Of a stretch of 64,000 bases of DNA, positions 1-7,188 are shown piece by piece. A program made the position numbers and the translations under genes. Below the pieces are notes generated by a model. It was given only the letters and a program-made list of their open reading frames with translations. It made no database searches and was not told where the DNA came from. Numbering within the stretch: the stretch's first letter is position 1; each line of letters starts with the position of its first letter. Source of the stretch: Thermobaculum terrenum ATCC BAA-798 (GTDB taxonomy: Bacteria; Chloroflexota; Chloroflexia; Thermobaculales; Thermobaculaceae); NCBI RefSeq assembly GCF_000025005.1, contig NC_013525.1, positions 1,700,501 to 1,764,500 on the forward strand, written 5' to 3'.

Positions 1-1223
1 ACGCTGGCAAGCAGATCTGCGGGATCCACGCCCAAAGCCAGCCCAAGCGTGAGGTTGTCCCAGCTGACCTTGTCGCGTATCCTGGCTGCTCGCACCGCCC
101 AGATGCTTTGAGGCTCTTCGCTCAGGTACAGGATCTTGTCGCCTGCCTGTGTGCGCTCAGCCACAAAGCCAAGCAGCAGCTCTGTCTTCCCCACTCTTGG
201 GTAGCCCGCCAGCAGATGAGACCAGCCCCGCACCACAAAGCCCTCCTCTCCAAGCAGGGGCAGGTACTCGATGCTACTTTGCTCTTTGGCGGCTTCAAGC
301 AGCTGCTGACCTGACAACAACCAATTCCCAAAACCAACAACAGAAGTTCCTATGTTGTTGGTTTTGGGTTTTTGCCCCGTGTCAGGAAAACCAACAACAG
401 AAGTTCCTATGTTGTTGGTTTTGGATTTTGTCTCTGCCCAGCTCTCGAGCTCCTCAGCGGGCACTGGCTTGGCTTTGGTGGCTATCAGCTGGGGGGCCGG
501 CTTGGCTCTGTCTCCAAAGTCGTGGCCACTCAGCAGCTTGATCCTAGCGGGATCCTGCCCGAGTCGCCACAGCCTCACAGCTAGATCCTCCATGTGATCC
601 TGTCCTGGCCGGTCAGCGTCAGGTATGAGCACAATATCACGCCCGAGCAGGGGCCGCAAAGCCTCATCAATGGGCCTGTAGCTTGTTCCGTAGGTGGCAA
701 GCACCAGCCAGGTTTTGGGATCCAGCTCTTGCTGCAGGCTCTCAGCCACAGCCTCGCCTTCCACGATGACAACCGTTGCCTCAGGATGCTGCGTGAGCAG
801 CTCAGCGCGATACAAAGCCAGCTCAGAGACCTTGCACGCCAGTCCACGCCAGTGCACACGCTTGGAGCCGTCCGGCAAATCCTCTCTGACGTGCACGCCA
901 GCAGGCATGCCATCCAGGGCTGAGTAGACCCGGTAGTTGGTGACCTTCTTCTTGAAGCCGTTGGATCCAGGCTCTCGTGAGTACCACAGGCCCCGCTCCC
1001 TCAGCGCGCTGATGACCTCGCCCTGTGAGCAGCCGGCGTGGCAGTGGACCAAAACCCTGTCGCCTTCAAGTTTGACCGACAGGCTCGGGGTCTCGTCAGA
1101 GTGCGCGGAGCAGTGGAGTGTTCTGCTGCTGCCGCCTTCGCGGTGGCACTGGCACCGGGGGTCGGGGCACTGCAGGTTCGTGGTGATGAGGGTATAGACA
1201 TCGTTTGCGTCTTGTAGTACCAT
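1..1223 (-). CDS. primase-helicase of a mobile element (3' end outside window)
   Basis: This frame runs open from an ATG at 1223 to the window edge, giving about 407 codons. Residues 19-65 form a CHC2-like zinc finger (CPDPRCQCH, then HCSAHSDETPSLSV and HCHAGC). A Toprim domain follows at about 150-230 (VVIVEGEAVAE, LIPDADRPGQD). After a linker comes a RecA/DnaB-like ATPase with Walker A AGYPRVGKTE near residue 340. Such proteins prime and unwind DNA during replication of phages, plasmids and integrative elements. A GAGGAG ribosome site lies 10 bases upstream of the ATG. The linker holds an in-frame duplicated palindrome (330-424). Base composition matches the neighbouring integrase rather than the chromosome to the right. 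The class of protein is well supported, the exact family is not. Confidence 0.85.
   Translation of the reverse strand, partial: MVLQDANDVYTLITTNLQCPDPRCQCHREGGSSRTLHCSAHSDETPSLSVKLEGDRVLVHCHAGCSQGEVISALRERGLWYSREPGSNGFKKKVTNYRVYSALDGMPAGVHVREDLPDGSKRVHWRGLACKVSELALYRAELLTQHPEATVVIVEGEAVAESLQQELDPKTWLVLATYGTSYRPIDEALRPLLGRDIVLIPDADRPGQDHMEDLAVRLWRLGQDPARIKLLSGHDFGDRAKPAPQLIATKAKPVPAEELESWAETKSKTNNIGTSVVGFPDTGQKPKTNNIGTSVVGFGNWLLSGQQLLEAAKEQSSIEYLPLLGEEGFVVRGWSHLLAGYPRVGKTELLLGFVAERTQAGDKILYLSEEPQSIWAVRAARIRDKVSWDNLTLGLALGVDPADLLAS
330..424. repeat. two identical 38-bp palindromic repeats inside the primase gene
   Basis: The same 38 bases occur at 330-367 and 387-424, offset by 57 bases, which is exactly 19 codons. 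Each copy is an inverted repeat with arms aaaaccaacaac and gttgttggtttt around a 12-base loop. The arms of the first copy extend to 15 bp (327-341 and 354-368). Read on the minus strand, each encodes KTNNIGTSVVGF in the linker between the Toprim and ATPase domains. The frame stays open through both copies. Confidence 0.9.
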
Positions 1224-1413
1224 TGGTTTGCAGCTCCTCAGGGCCGATTTTCCCCTCGGCCAAAACAAACAGGGGGGGTGCTTCCCGCACCAGGGGGCAG
1301 GGGCATCAGTAGCTACTGATGCCTCTTTTTGTTGCCCTCAAAGCCTCGGGCGTCAGCACTAGTGTACCATCCTCACCTCCTTGCCGTGCTGACCGAACAA
1401 AAAAGCGTCCTAG

Positions 1414-1683
1414 TCACCATATAGGGCAATGTGCGGCAGGTTGCAACCTGCCGCACAGAGCCTTGTTTTCCCTTTTTGAGGCCTCAGGAGGGCCAAATTT
1501 GAGCTCTAGAGCCAAATCCCGCTCTAGAGCCTCAAATGCGTCCTCTCCTAAGGCCTCGAAGCCCGACAGCACACAAAATCCGACAGAAAATCCGACTGTC
1601 GGATTTTTTATTCCGACATGTCGGATTTTGTGGTCTGTACGATCCCATCCAGGCCCCCGCACCCGCATGCTCCTCTCCCTCAC
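1414..1683 (-). CDS. possible small protein of the mobile element
   Basis: An 89-codon frame starts at a GTG that overlaps the TGA of the integrase gene (GTGA), which would fit translational coupling. It crosses the nested palindromes at 1572-1632, which then encode a stretch ending in NPTVGFSVGF. The following part is acidic and helix-like (EALGEDAFEALERDLALEL). I recognise no family. It may simply be a chance frame in GC-rich DNA, although excisionase-like or accessory genes do often sit in this position. Confidence 0.25.
   Translation of the reverse strand: MRERSMRVRGPGWDRTDHKIRHVGIKNPTVGFSVGFCVLSGFEALGEDAFEALERDLALELKFGPPEASKRENKALCGRLQPAAHCPIW
1431..1456. repeat. 26-bp perfect palindrome
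   Basis: The sequence gtgcggcagg, ttgcaa, cctgccgcac reads the same on both strands without mismatch. It lies in the 456-base gap between the start of the primase gene (1223) and the end of the integrase gene (1680). No T-run follows on either strand, so a simple terminator is not the best explanation. A dimeric-protein binding site or part of a replication origin for the element is possible. Confidence 0.85.
1572..1632. repeat. nested palindromes, likely bidirectional terminator or origin repeats
   Basis: An outer inverted repeat (cacaaaatccgaca at 1572-1585, tgtcggattttgtg at 1619-1632) encloses an inner one (aaaatccgac at 1587-1596, gtcggatttt at 1598-1607) and a 12-bp palindrome at 1613-1624. 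Four copies of the TCGGATTTT core therefore occur in alternating orientation. The A- and T-rich flanks of the inner hairpin suit a terminator for the integrase transcript, which ends at 1680. The repetition also resembles binding sites at a replication origin. Confidence 0.75.
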
Positions 1684-2753
1684 CCAAGGACCCGCTCCAA
1701 ACGCAGCGCGGCCTCCCTATCGGCGCCATCCAGCACGTGCTGGTAGACCTGCAGCGTGACCATAGGAGAGCTGTGTCCTAGCCTGCTCTGTGCTACCTTG
1801 GGGGGCACGCCAGCATGTGCCAAGAGCGAAGCATGCACGTGTCGTAGGTCATGTATCCGTAGCCTGGGCAGTCCCAGCTCAGCACACACGGCATGCAAGG
1901 CCCGTAGGACGTTGCGTCTGCAAGGAGTGGTTCCCGTAGAGGACAGGAAGCAGTACTTGCCTAGCTTCTTGGCTCTCTGTTGCCTGAGAGCCTCGAGGGC
2001 AAAAGCAGGTAGGGCTATCACGCGTTCCCCCGCCCGGCTCTTGGGCGGGGACTCGTGTACCTCTCCACCTACCTCTAGCAGCTGCCGAGATATCCTGACG
2101 CTACCCTCTTGCCAATCCACGTCCCCCCACTCCAGCCCCAGCGCCTCTCCTATGCGGCAACCGCTACCGAGCAGGAACAGCAGGAGTTCGCTGTACCAGC
2201 CGGCCTTGCCCGCCTCCAGGGCGGCGATGAGTAGGGCTATCTGGTCTCTTGCAGGGAGTGTGGGGCGTCTGCGTTGGTGCTTTGGAGGCTCCACCCGATC
2301 CAAGGGGTTTGTAGCCAGCAGCCCCAGCCTCACAGCATCCGCCAAGGCTTTGTGTAGTAGGGCATAGGCCTCCTGTGCTCTTCTGGGCAGGCGCTCTCCA
2401 AGTCCAGCCAGCCACCTGCTCAACTCCAGGGCAGCCAGCGCCTGCAGCCTCCTGCCTCCCAGTGCGGGACAGATGTGCTGCTCTATCAGCCTCTGGTAGT
2501 TGACGCGCGTGCTGACCCTGAGCTCCCTGCTACGTACCTCCAACCACTCAGCCAAGTACTGCTCCAAGGTCAGCTTATTGGGAGGCACAAGCCTGTGCTC
2601 TGCCGCGGCCTCTAGCAACTCCCTGAGCTGCTTCTGGGCTTCCCGTCTGGTCTTGGCGTAGCGAGAGATACGCCTGCCAGCATGCACCACGGCAGCCACC
2701 CAGCGCCCGTCCCGCCGCCTGTACACCGTGCCTTCGCCATTGGCTTGTCGCAT
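1680..2753 (-). CDS. tyrosine recombinase (phage-type integrase)
   Basis: This 357-residue protein should catalyse site-specific integration and excision of the element. An AP2-like arm-binding domain occupies about residues 5-50 (GEGTVYRRRDGRWVAA), a SAM-like core-binding domain about 60-155 and the catalytic domain 165-350. All catalytic residues are visible: R200 (GCRIGEALGL), K238, H301 and R304 (HDLRH), H327 (RLGHSS) and nucleophile Y337 (VYQHV). AGGAGG lies just before the ATG at 2753. The gene starts about 110 bases from tRNA-Val and reads away from it. That points to the tRNA region as attachment site, but an integrase on the 5' side of its tRNA is not the usual arrangement. Confidence 0.95.
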   Translation of the reverse strand: MRQANGEGTVYRRRDGRWVAAVVHAGRRISRYAKTRREAQKQLRELLEAAAEHRLVPPNKLTLEQYLAEWLEVRSRELRVSTRVNYQRLIEQHICPALGGRRLQALAALELSRWLAGLGERLPRRAQEAYALLHKALADAVRLGLLATNPLDRVEPPKHQRRRPTLPARDQIALLIAALEAGKAGWYSELLLFLLGSGCRIGEALGLEWGDVDWQEGSVRISRQLLEVGGEVHESPPKSRAGERVIALPAFALEALRQQRAKKLGKYCFLSSTGTTPCRRNVLRALHAVCAELGLPRLRIHDLRHVHASLLAHAGVPPKVAQSRLGHSSPMVTLQVYQHVLDGADREAALRLERVLG

Positions 2754-2865
2754 AGTTCCCTCCTGCTGAGGGCCCCGTTGCTGTCAGCGTTGCTGTCAAG
2801 CCTGACGGCAACTACGCTGCTACCACATGTGGAGGGTCGCTGCGAGAGAGGCTACTACATGTACG

Positions 2866-2939
2866 AGGCGAATAGCTCAGTTGGTCAGAGCGCACGGTTC
2901 ACATCCGTGAGGTCACAGGTTCGAGTCCTGTTTCGCCCA
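2866..2939 (+). tRNA. tRNA-Val (anticodon CAC)
   Basis: A full cloverleaf can be drawn. The D arm is GCTC/GAGC, the anticodon arm CACGG-TTCACAT-CCGTG with anticodon CAC, and the T arm ACAGG-TTCGAGT-CCTGT. The discriminator is A and CCA is not encoded. The acceptor stem pairs GGCGAA with TTCGCC, but position 1 is A opposite C72, a mismatch where a G would be expected. That base faces the mobile element, so the 5' end may have been altered by integration. Confidence 0.85.
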
Positions 2940-2943
2940 CTGG

Positions 2944-2983
2944 AGGGCTGGATTCCACCTCAGGTTCGAATCCAGCCCTTTCT
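2944..2983 (+). terminator. intrinsic terminator after tRNA-Val
   Basis: Arms agggctggattc (2944-2955) and gaatccagccct (2968-2979) form a perfect 12-bp stem with a 12-base loop, followed by a short pyrimidine run (ttctctt). The 3' arm contains GGTTCGAATCC, which resembles a tRNA T-loop. Confidence 0.6.
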
Positions 2984-3066
2984 CTTGCCTACTAAACCAC
3001 CTCTAATTTGACAGCAATTTGACAGCAAAGGTTGATGTCAGCAGCAGACCCTTTTCTATACAAAAT

Positions 3067-3107
3067 CCCATCTGTCTATCTGGCTTTACCAAGAGTAGAC
3101 AGATGGG
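3067..3107 (-). terminator. terminator of the hsp20 gene
   Basis: Arms cccatctgtct (3067-3077) and agacagatggg (3097-3107) pair over 11 bp. On the minus strand the hairpin is followed by ATTTTG. It lies about 45 bases past the stop codon of the small heat-shock gene. Confidence 0.6.
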
Positions 3108-3152
3108 GAGAAGGTACCAACTATGAAGTTACCGACAAGTGGTATTAAGCTC

Positions 3153-3575
3153 CTATTTGGAACTAGGCGTTATTTTTATTGTCTGACTTCTTTCTCTGCG
3201 AATCTTAGGCAAGACTATAGTGAGCTCTCCATTATGTAAATTAACTTTTATATTATCTACATCAATGTTTATTGGCAGTCTAATCCTCTTTATAAAAGAG
3301 CTCTTTTCAGGTCGCTCGCGAAGTAAGTATCGCTGTTGCACTCTATTTTGCCCGGTATGGGCTGTAACCAATATTCCCTGATTATCGGCTTTAATGCTAA
3401 TGTCTTCGGGACAAAATCCAGGTAGAGAAGCTCTAACAATATAGTTATCATTCTCCTCTAACAGATCCAATGGATAGGCAGCTTGGCCACCAAGTACAGA
3501 CCTATCATTATAAGTTCTATAAATGGATTCCCTTATAGCCTCTACATCAAGTATCGGATCCCAAATCCTCAGCAT
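3153..3575 (-). CDS. small heat-shock protein, Hsp20/alpha-crystallin family
   Basis: This ATP-independent holdase chaperone of about 140 residues binds unfolding proteins in the cytoplasm. The alpha-crystallin domain runs from about residue 35 to 130 and shows AYPLDLLEENDNYIVRASLPG, GILVTAH and, near the C-terminus, the conserved NGELTIVLPK strand. I chose the ATG at 3575 (MLRIWDP) because AAGGAGG lies 8 bases upstream. An ATG at 3581 is too close to it, and a longer frame reaches 3629. The gene is monocistronic, between its own terminator and a promoter-like element. Confidence 0.9.
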   Translation of the reverse strand: MLRIWDPILDVEAIRESIYRTYNDRSVLGGQAAYPLDLLEENDNYIVRASLPGFCPEDISIKADNQGILVTAHTGQNRVQQRYLLRERPEKSSFIKRIRLPINIDVDNIKVNLHNGELTIVLPKIRRERSQTIKITPSSK

Positions 3576-3640
3576 ACGCATCACCTCCTTTCCAGAGATG
3601 TACGCGCCTTGGATTTGAGAACCCTTCACCCGTAGAAAAT

Positions 3641-3669
3641 AATTAGCAAAATCTAATATAAATAGTCAA
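3641..3669 (-). promoter_or_regulatory. possible promoter of the hsp20 gene
   Basis: On the minus strand TTGACT is followed after 17 bases by CTAATT, about 65 bases upstream of the chosen start. The -35 is good and the -10 only fair. I see no CIRCE operator. Confidence 0.4.
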
Positions 3670-3811
3670 GTTATTTTACTAGGGTACTAAGATTAGTTCA
3701 GTGTGCATATTGCCTAGCACTTAACTATTTACTTGTCCAACTTCTAAGAATATACTATTACTATTGGCATGTGGTATGCCACACACCTATCATCCTGACG
3801 GGAGTATGATC

Positions 3812-4807
3812 ATGCGCGTACTAGTGGTTGGAGGCACAGGAAATATCAGTACAGGTGTTATTAAGTACTTGTTGGAGTTTGGACATGACGTAACTGTGTT
3901 CAATCGGGGTGTAACGAAGCGACCTCTACCAAAGGAAGTAAAAGTCATTCATGGAGACAGACACGATCTAAATACATTTGAGAAGACAATGCAAGAAAAT
4001 AAATTCGACGCAGCTATAGACATGATATGTTACACCCCAGAAGAAGCAGAAAGCGACCTTAGGGCATTCAGAGATGTAAAGCATTTCATACATGTATCCA
4101 CAGTAGCAGTGTTTGGAGGGGAGCCAGCTGAATATCCGATAAATGAAAACACACGCAGAAACCCAGTTATAGAATACTCTCGCAACAAAGTAGCTGCTGA
4201 TAATGTATTCATGAACGCATACAAAGAATATGGTTTCCCCGTAACCATATTCATGCCGGCACAGACTTGGGGTTACCAGGATGGGATAGTCCGCCAACTT
4301 GGAGGTGGGAACATATGGATAGACAGGGTAAGAAAAGGACTCCCAATACTCGTCACTCATGAGGGGAACCTTATATGGGCTCACTGTCATTCCGATGATG
4401 TCGGCTTGGGAATAGCTGCAGCAGTGGGGAGAGAAAGGTGTATAGGCGAGAGCTACATCATAACTCGATGGGACATGAAGACTTGGCGCGATTATCATGA
4501 AGAGATTGCATGGTCACTAGGGCAGAAAGCAAACCTCGTAGATGCTCCGGCGGAGCTGCTTATCAAGGTATGGCCAGAAGGTACTTGGTTACTTGCTTCT
4601 GAGTCTAGGTGGAATCGTATCTATAGTCTCGACAAGATACGTAGAGATATTCCTGAATTCAATCCGAGGATTACACTCGCAGACTGGATGCCAGACTATG
4701 TAAGGGATCTGGACGCTCGAGGGCTGATACCGGATGCACGATCGGACGATACAGAGGACCGAATTATAAGGAATCTAGAGAGAATGATCTCTAACTTCAA
4801 TTGCTAG
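3812..4807 (+). CDS. NAD-dependent epimerase/dehydratase (extended SDR)
   Basis: The protein of about 332 residues begins with a Rossmann fold whose dinucleotide motif is VVGGTGNISTG. The SDR active-site YxxxK is present as YSRNK. Such enzymes act on nucleotide sugars or sugar-like substrates, and the substrate here is unknown. The ATG at 3812 has GGGAG 7 bases upstream. An ATG at 3806 is too close to that site, and the frame opens at 3764. It is the first gene of a co-directed group with two Gfo/Idh/MocA oxidoreductases and a transporter, which suggests breakdown or conversion of an imported polyol or sugar. Confidence 0.85.
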   Translation: MRVLVVGGTGNISTGVIKYLLEFGHDVTVFNRGVTKRPLPKEVKVIHGDRHDLNTFEKTMQENKFDAAIDMICYTPEEAESDLRAFRDVKHFIHVSTVAVFGGEPAEYPINENTRRNPVIEYSRNKVAADNVFMNAYKEYGFPVTIFMPAQTWGYQDGIVRQLGGGNIWIDRVRKGLPILVTHEGNLIWAHCHSDDVGLGIAAAVGRERCIGESYIITRWDMKTWRDYHEEIAWSLGQKANLVDAPAELLIKVWPEGTWLLASESRWNRIYSLDKIRRDIPEFNPRITLADWMPDYVRDLDARGLIPDARSDDTEDRIIRNLERMISNFNC

Positions 4808-4844
4808 TAAGCACTATAGATAGGAAACACCAGGAGGAGTAATA

Positions 4845-5978
4845 ATGAGCGATATTCTTGGGGTGGGAATTGTAGGTTGTGGGGTGGTAACCGTCTTCGA
4901 TATAATCCCTAATTTGCTAGATACCGAGGTCGAACAGAGGATTAGACTCGTTGCAGTCGCTGATAACCTTCCTAATAGAGCTGAGGAGATCGCGGACAAA
5001 TTCAATATTCCAAAGCATTATGATTCAGCTGAAGATCTGTGCCAGGATAAAGACGTCGATATAGTAGTCATAGCTACCCCTGTGCCAAGCCATTTGCCCA
5101 ATGCACTATCAGCTATAAGATCTGGCAAGCATATCTATATTCAGAAAACGATGACTCTTGCAGTTGAGGAGGCTAATACCATCATAGATGCCGCACGTAA
5201 GGCTGGAGTTAAAGTGGCAGCTGCTCCAGGCAACCACTTAAGATCCCGAGCAATGCAAGAAATAAGAGACCATATACGTGAAGGTAAAATTGGAAAGATA
5301 TGCTGGGGAAGAGCACAAAGAGGTGCGAGGCACGAAGATGACATACGCCGACAACCAGGGTCAGAGCTCGAACACGCTGACCCTTCCTGGTATTACAAAC
5401 CAGGCGGAGGTCCTCTTCGAGATGCAGCCGTATATGACCTGCACGCCATCACTTGGATACTTGGCCCAGCGCGAAGAGTAGTAGCTATGTCAGGTGTATC
5501 CATACCTATCCGCTTTTGGCAGTCAAAAGAGATCAAGGTAGAAATGGATGATAACACGCACTTTATTCTAGAGTTTGATAACAGTTGCTTTTTCGTAATA
5601 AGCTCTCATTTCATAAGAGGATGCTCAAAAGTTCCATCTATGGAAATATATGGAGATGATGGAGCAATCATTTATGGAGGCTGTGCTACAGGTTCTTATG
5701 AGCTGTGGGTGAAGGGAAGTGGCAGAAACAGGTTAGGTTTCGAGGAAGTATTAGCTCATGTAGGAGCCCCAGAGATATCAGGAGCTGAGGCTAAGGGAAC
5801 CAATCATTATATAGTAGGAGATATACTGCACCTCGCTGACTGTGTGATCAAAGACAAAGCCCCTGAAATAAGTGCGGAACATGCTCGACATGTTATAGAG
5901 ATCATACAAGGTGTGTATGATTCCGCACGGTCAGGGAAGGCGGTGGAACTCAAGACTAGCTTCAATTACCAGCACTAA
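4845..5978 (+). CDS. Gfo/Idh/MocA family oxidoreductase with altered EKP motif
   Basis: This 377-residue NAD(P)-dependent dehydrogenase has a Rossmann motif GVGIVGCGVV and the C-terminal beta-sheet domain typical of the family. Members oxidise or epimerise sugars and inositols. The usual EKP motif reads QKT here (GKHIYIQKT), so the lysine is kept but both neighbours differ. A strong AGGAGG site precedes the ATG. It lies 37 bases after the epimerase gene and before a second family member that has a normal EKP. The two probably share a pathway. Family is certain, substrate unknown. Confidence 0.88.
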   Translation: MSDILGVGIVGCGVVTVFDIIPNLLDTEVEQRIRLVAVADNLPNRAEEIADKFNIPKHYDSAEDLCQDKDVDIVVIATPVPSHLPNALSAIRSGKHIYIQKTMTLAVEEANTIIDAARKAGVKVAAAPGNHLRSRAMQEIRDHIREGKIGKICWGRAQRGARHEDDIRRQPGSELEHADPSWYYKPGGGPLRDAAVYDLHAITWILGPARRVVAMSGVSIPIRFWQSKEIKVEMDDNTHFILEFDNSCFFVISSHFIRGCSKVPSMEIYGDDGAIIYGGCATGSYELWVKGSGRNRLGFEEVLAHVGAPEISGAEAKGTNHYIVGDILHLADCVIKDKAPEISAEHARHVIEIIQGVYDSARSGKAVELKTSFNYQH

Positions 5979-6054
5979 CACACTAGCGTACTTATCTTTT
6001 ATCAAGGTAAGATAGCTATTGCTTAGAAACTTCTTAAGATGGAGGCCTCCCAAG

Positions 6055-7161
6055 TTGTCAGATCCAGTTAAGGTTGGAGTTATAGGTTGCGGCACCATAA
6101 GTTCTGTCTACATGGAGAACGCTCGCAAATATGAGATGTACGAAGTCGTCGCCTGCGCGGACATGATCTTCGAGAGAGCTGAGGCTAGAGCAAAAGAGTT
6201 CGGGATACCTAAGGTCTACACAGTAGACAAACTCTTGGAAGATCCCGAAATCGAAATGGTAATAAACCTGACTATACCTGCAGCACACGCGGGTATCACT
6301 ATGGCTTGTCTGAGAGCCGGAAAGCATGTATACAGTGAGAAGCCTCTAGCTACGACACTCAACGAGGGTAAGAAGATCCTAGAGCTAGCAAGACAGAAAG
6401 GACTAAGGGTCGGCTGCGCACCGGATACATTCCTCGGCGGTGCTCAGCAAACATGTCGCAAGCTTATAGAGGATGGAATACTAGGGGACATAGTTGGCGC
6501 GTCAGCATTCATGATGGCTAGCGGCCCAGAGAGTTGGCACCCTGACCCAGCATTCTTCTATAAAGAGGGAGCAGGTCCACTGTTCGACATGGGGCCCTAC
6601 TACATAACCGCCCTAATCAATCTAATAGGACCAGTAACCAGAGTTACAGGCTCGGCAAGAATTACATCTCAAGAGAGGATCATCACTAGCAAAGCTCGTT
6701 ACGGTGAGAGAATTAGTGTGGAAACTCCTACATATGTAGCAAGTGTTTTGGACCTGGAAGGTGGCCCTATAGCAACCATGATCACTACGTTTGATGTTTG
6801 GGGCTCAAGGTTACCGAATATAGAGATCTATGGCACCTATGGCACGCTAGTAGTCCCGGATCCTAATGGTTTTGGAGGCACCCCACTACTTAAGCTCAGG
6901 AACAAACCCGAATGGCAAGAGATACCACTAGCCTATCCCAGGACGGAGAATGAGAGGGGTATTGGTGTAGCAGATATGGCTCACGCTATACGAAGTGGGC
7001 GTCCACACAGAGCAACAGCCGACATGGGGTATCACGTCCTGGAGGTCATGCATTCTATTTACCAAGCATCATCCAAAGAACGCCACGTACATATATCTTC
7101 GCATCCCCAGAGACCTTCCCCACTACCAGTTGATTTGCCAGCAAATTTACTTGATGATTGA
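6055..7161 (+). CDS. Gfo/Idh/MocA family oxidoreductase
   Basis: This protein of about 368 residues is related to the preceding gene. It shows KVGVIGCGTI near the N-terminus and a standard EKP motif (GKHVYSEKPLA). It probably oxidises a sugar or inositol-like compound with NAD(P). I chose the TTG at 6055 because GGAGG (6041-6045) lies 9 bases upstream. The frame also opens at a TTG at 6019 with a weaker site. Its place after the epimerase and before the MFS gene suggests one catabolic operon. Confidence 0.87.
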   Translation: MSDPVKVGVIGCGTISSVYMENARKYEMYEVVACADMIFERAEARAKEFGIPKVYTVDKLLEDPEIEMVINLTIPAAHAGITMACLRAGKHVYSEKPLATTLNEGKKILELARQKGLRVGCAPDTFLGGAQQTCRKLIEDGILGDIVGASAFMMASGPESWHPDPAFFYKEGAGPLFDMGPYYITALINLIGPVTRVTGSARITSQERIITSKARYGERISVETPTYVASVLDLEGGPIATMITTFDVWGSRLPNIEIYGTYGTLVVPDPNGFGGTPLLKLRNKPEWQEIPLAYPRTENERGIGVADMAHAIRSGRPHRATADMGYHVLEVMHSIYQASSKERHVHISSHPQRPSPLPVDLPANLLDD

Positions 7162-7188
7162 CAGATAAAGGTTGATATCGCAGTTGGG

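Larger units (their letters stand above)
2778..3028. repeat. paired inverted TTGACAGCAA repeats flanking tRNA-Val (candidate integrase arm sites)
   Basis: On the left, TTGCTGTCA at 2778-2786 and TTGCTGTCAA at 2790-2799 form a direct pair. On the right, TTGACAGCAA occurs at 3008-3017 and 3019-3028. The two pairs are inverted copies of each other with 11-12 bp periods, and they lie on either side of the tRNA. Arm-type integrase sites typically look like this. The role is inferred, the repeats themselves are plain. Confidence 0.6.

Noticed and set aside
330-424. The double palindrome as a CRISPR array
   Set aside because: Only two copies, a 19-base spacer, in-frame coding and no cas genes anywhere in the window.
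581-923. Frames of about 110 codons on both strands
   Set aside because: Both are shadows of the primase gene in GC-rich DNA, with no motifs.
1319-1759. 146-codon plus-strand frame in the mobile element
   Set aside because: It overlaps the integrase gene antisense, has no ribosome site and reads through the palindromes as low-complexity sequence.
2956-2979. Second tRNA fragment after tRNA-Val (GGTTCGAATCC)
   Set aside because: It is fully explained as the 3' arm and loop of a terminator hairpin; no D or anticodon arm precedes it.
3968-4498. 176-codon frame on the minus strand
   Set aside because: It is a shadow of the epimerase gene, cysteine- and tyrosine-rich without any domain.
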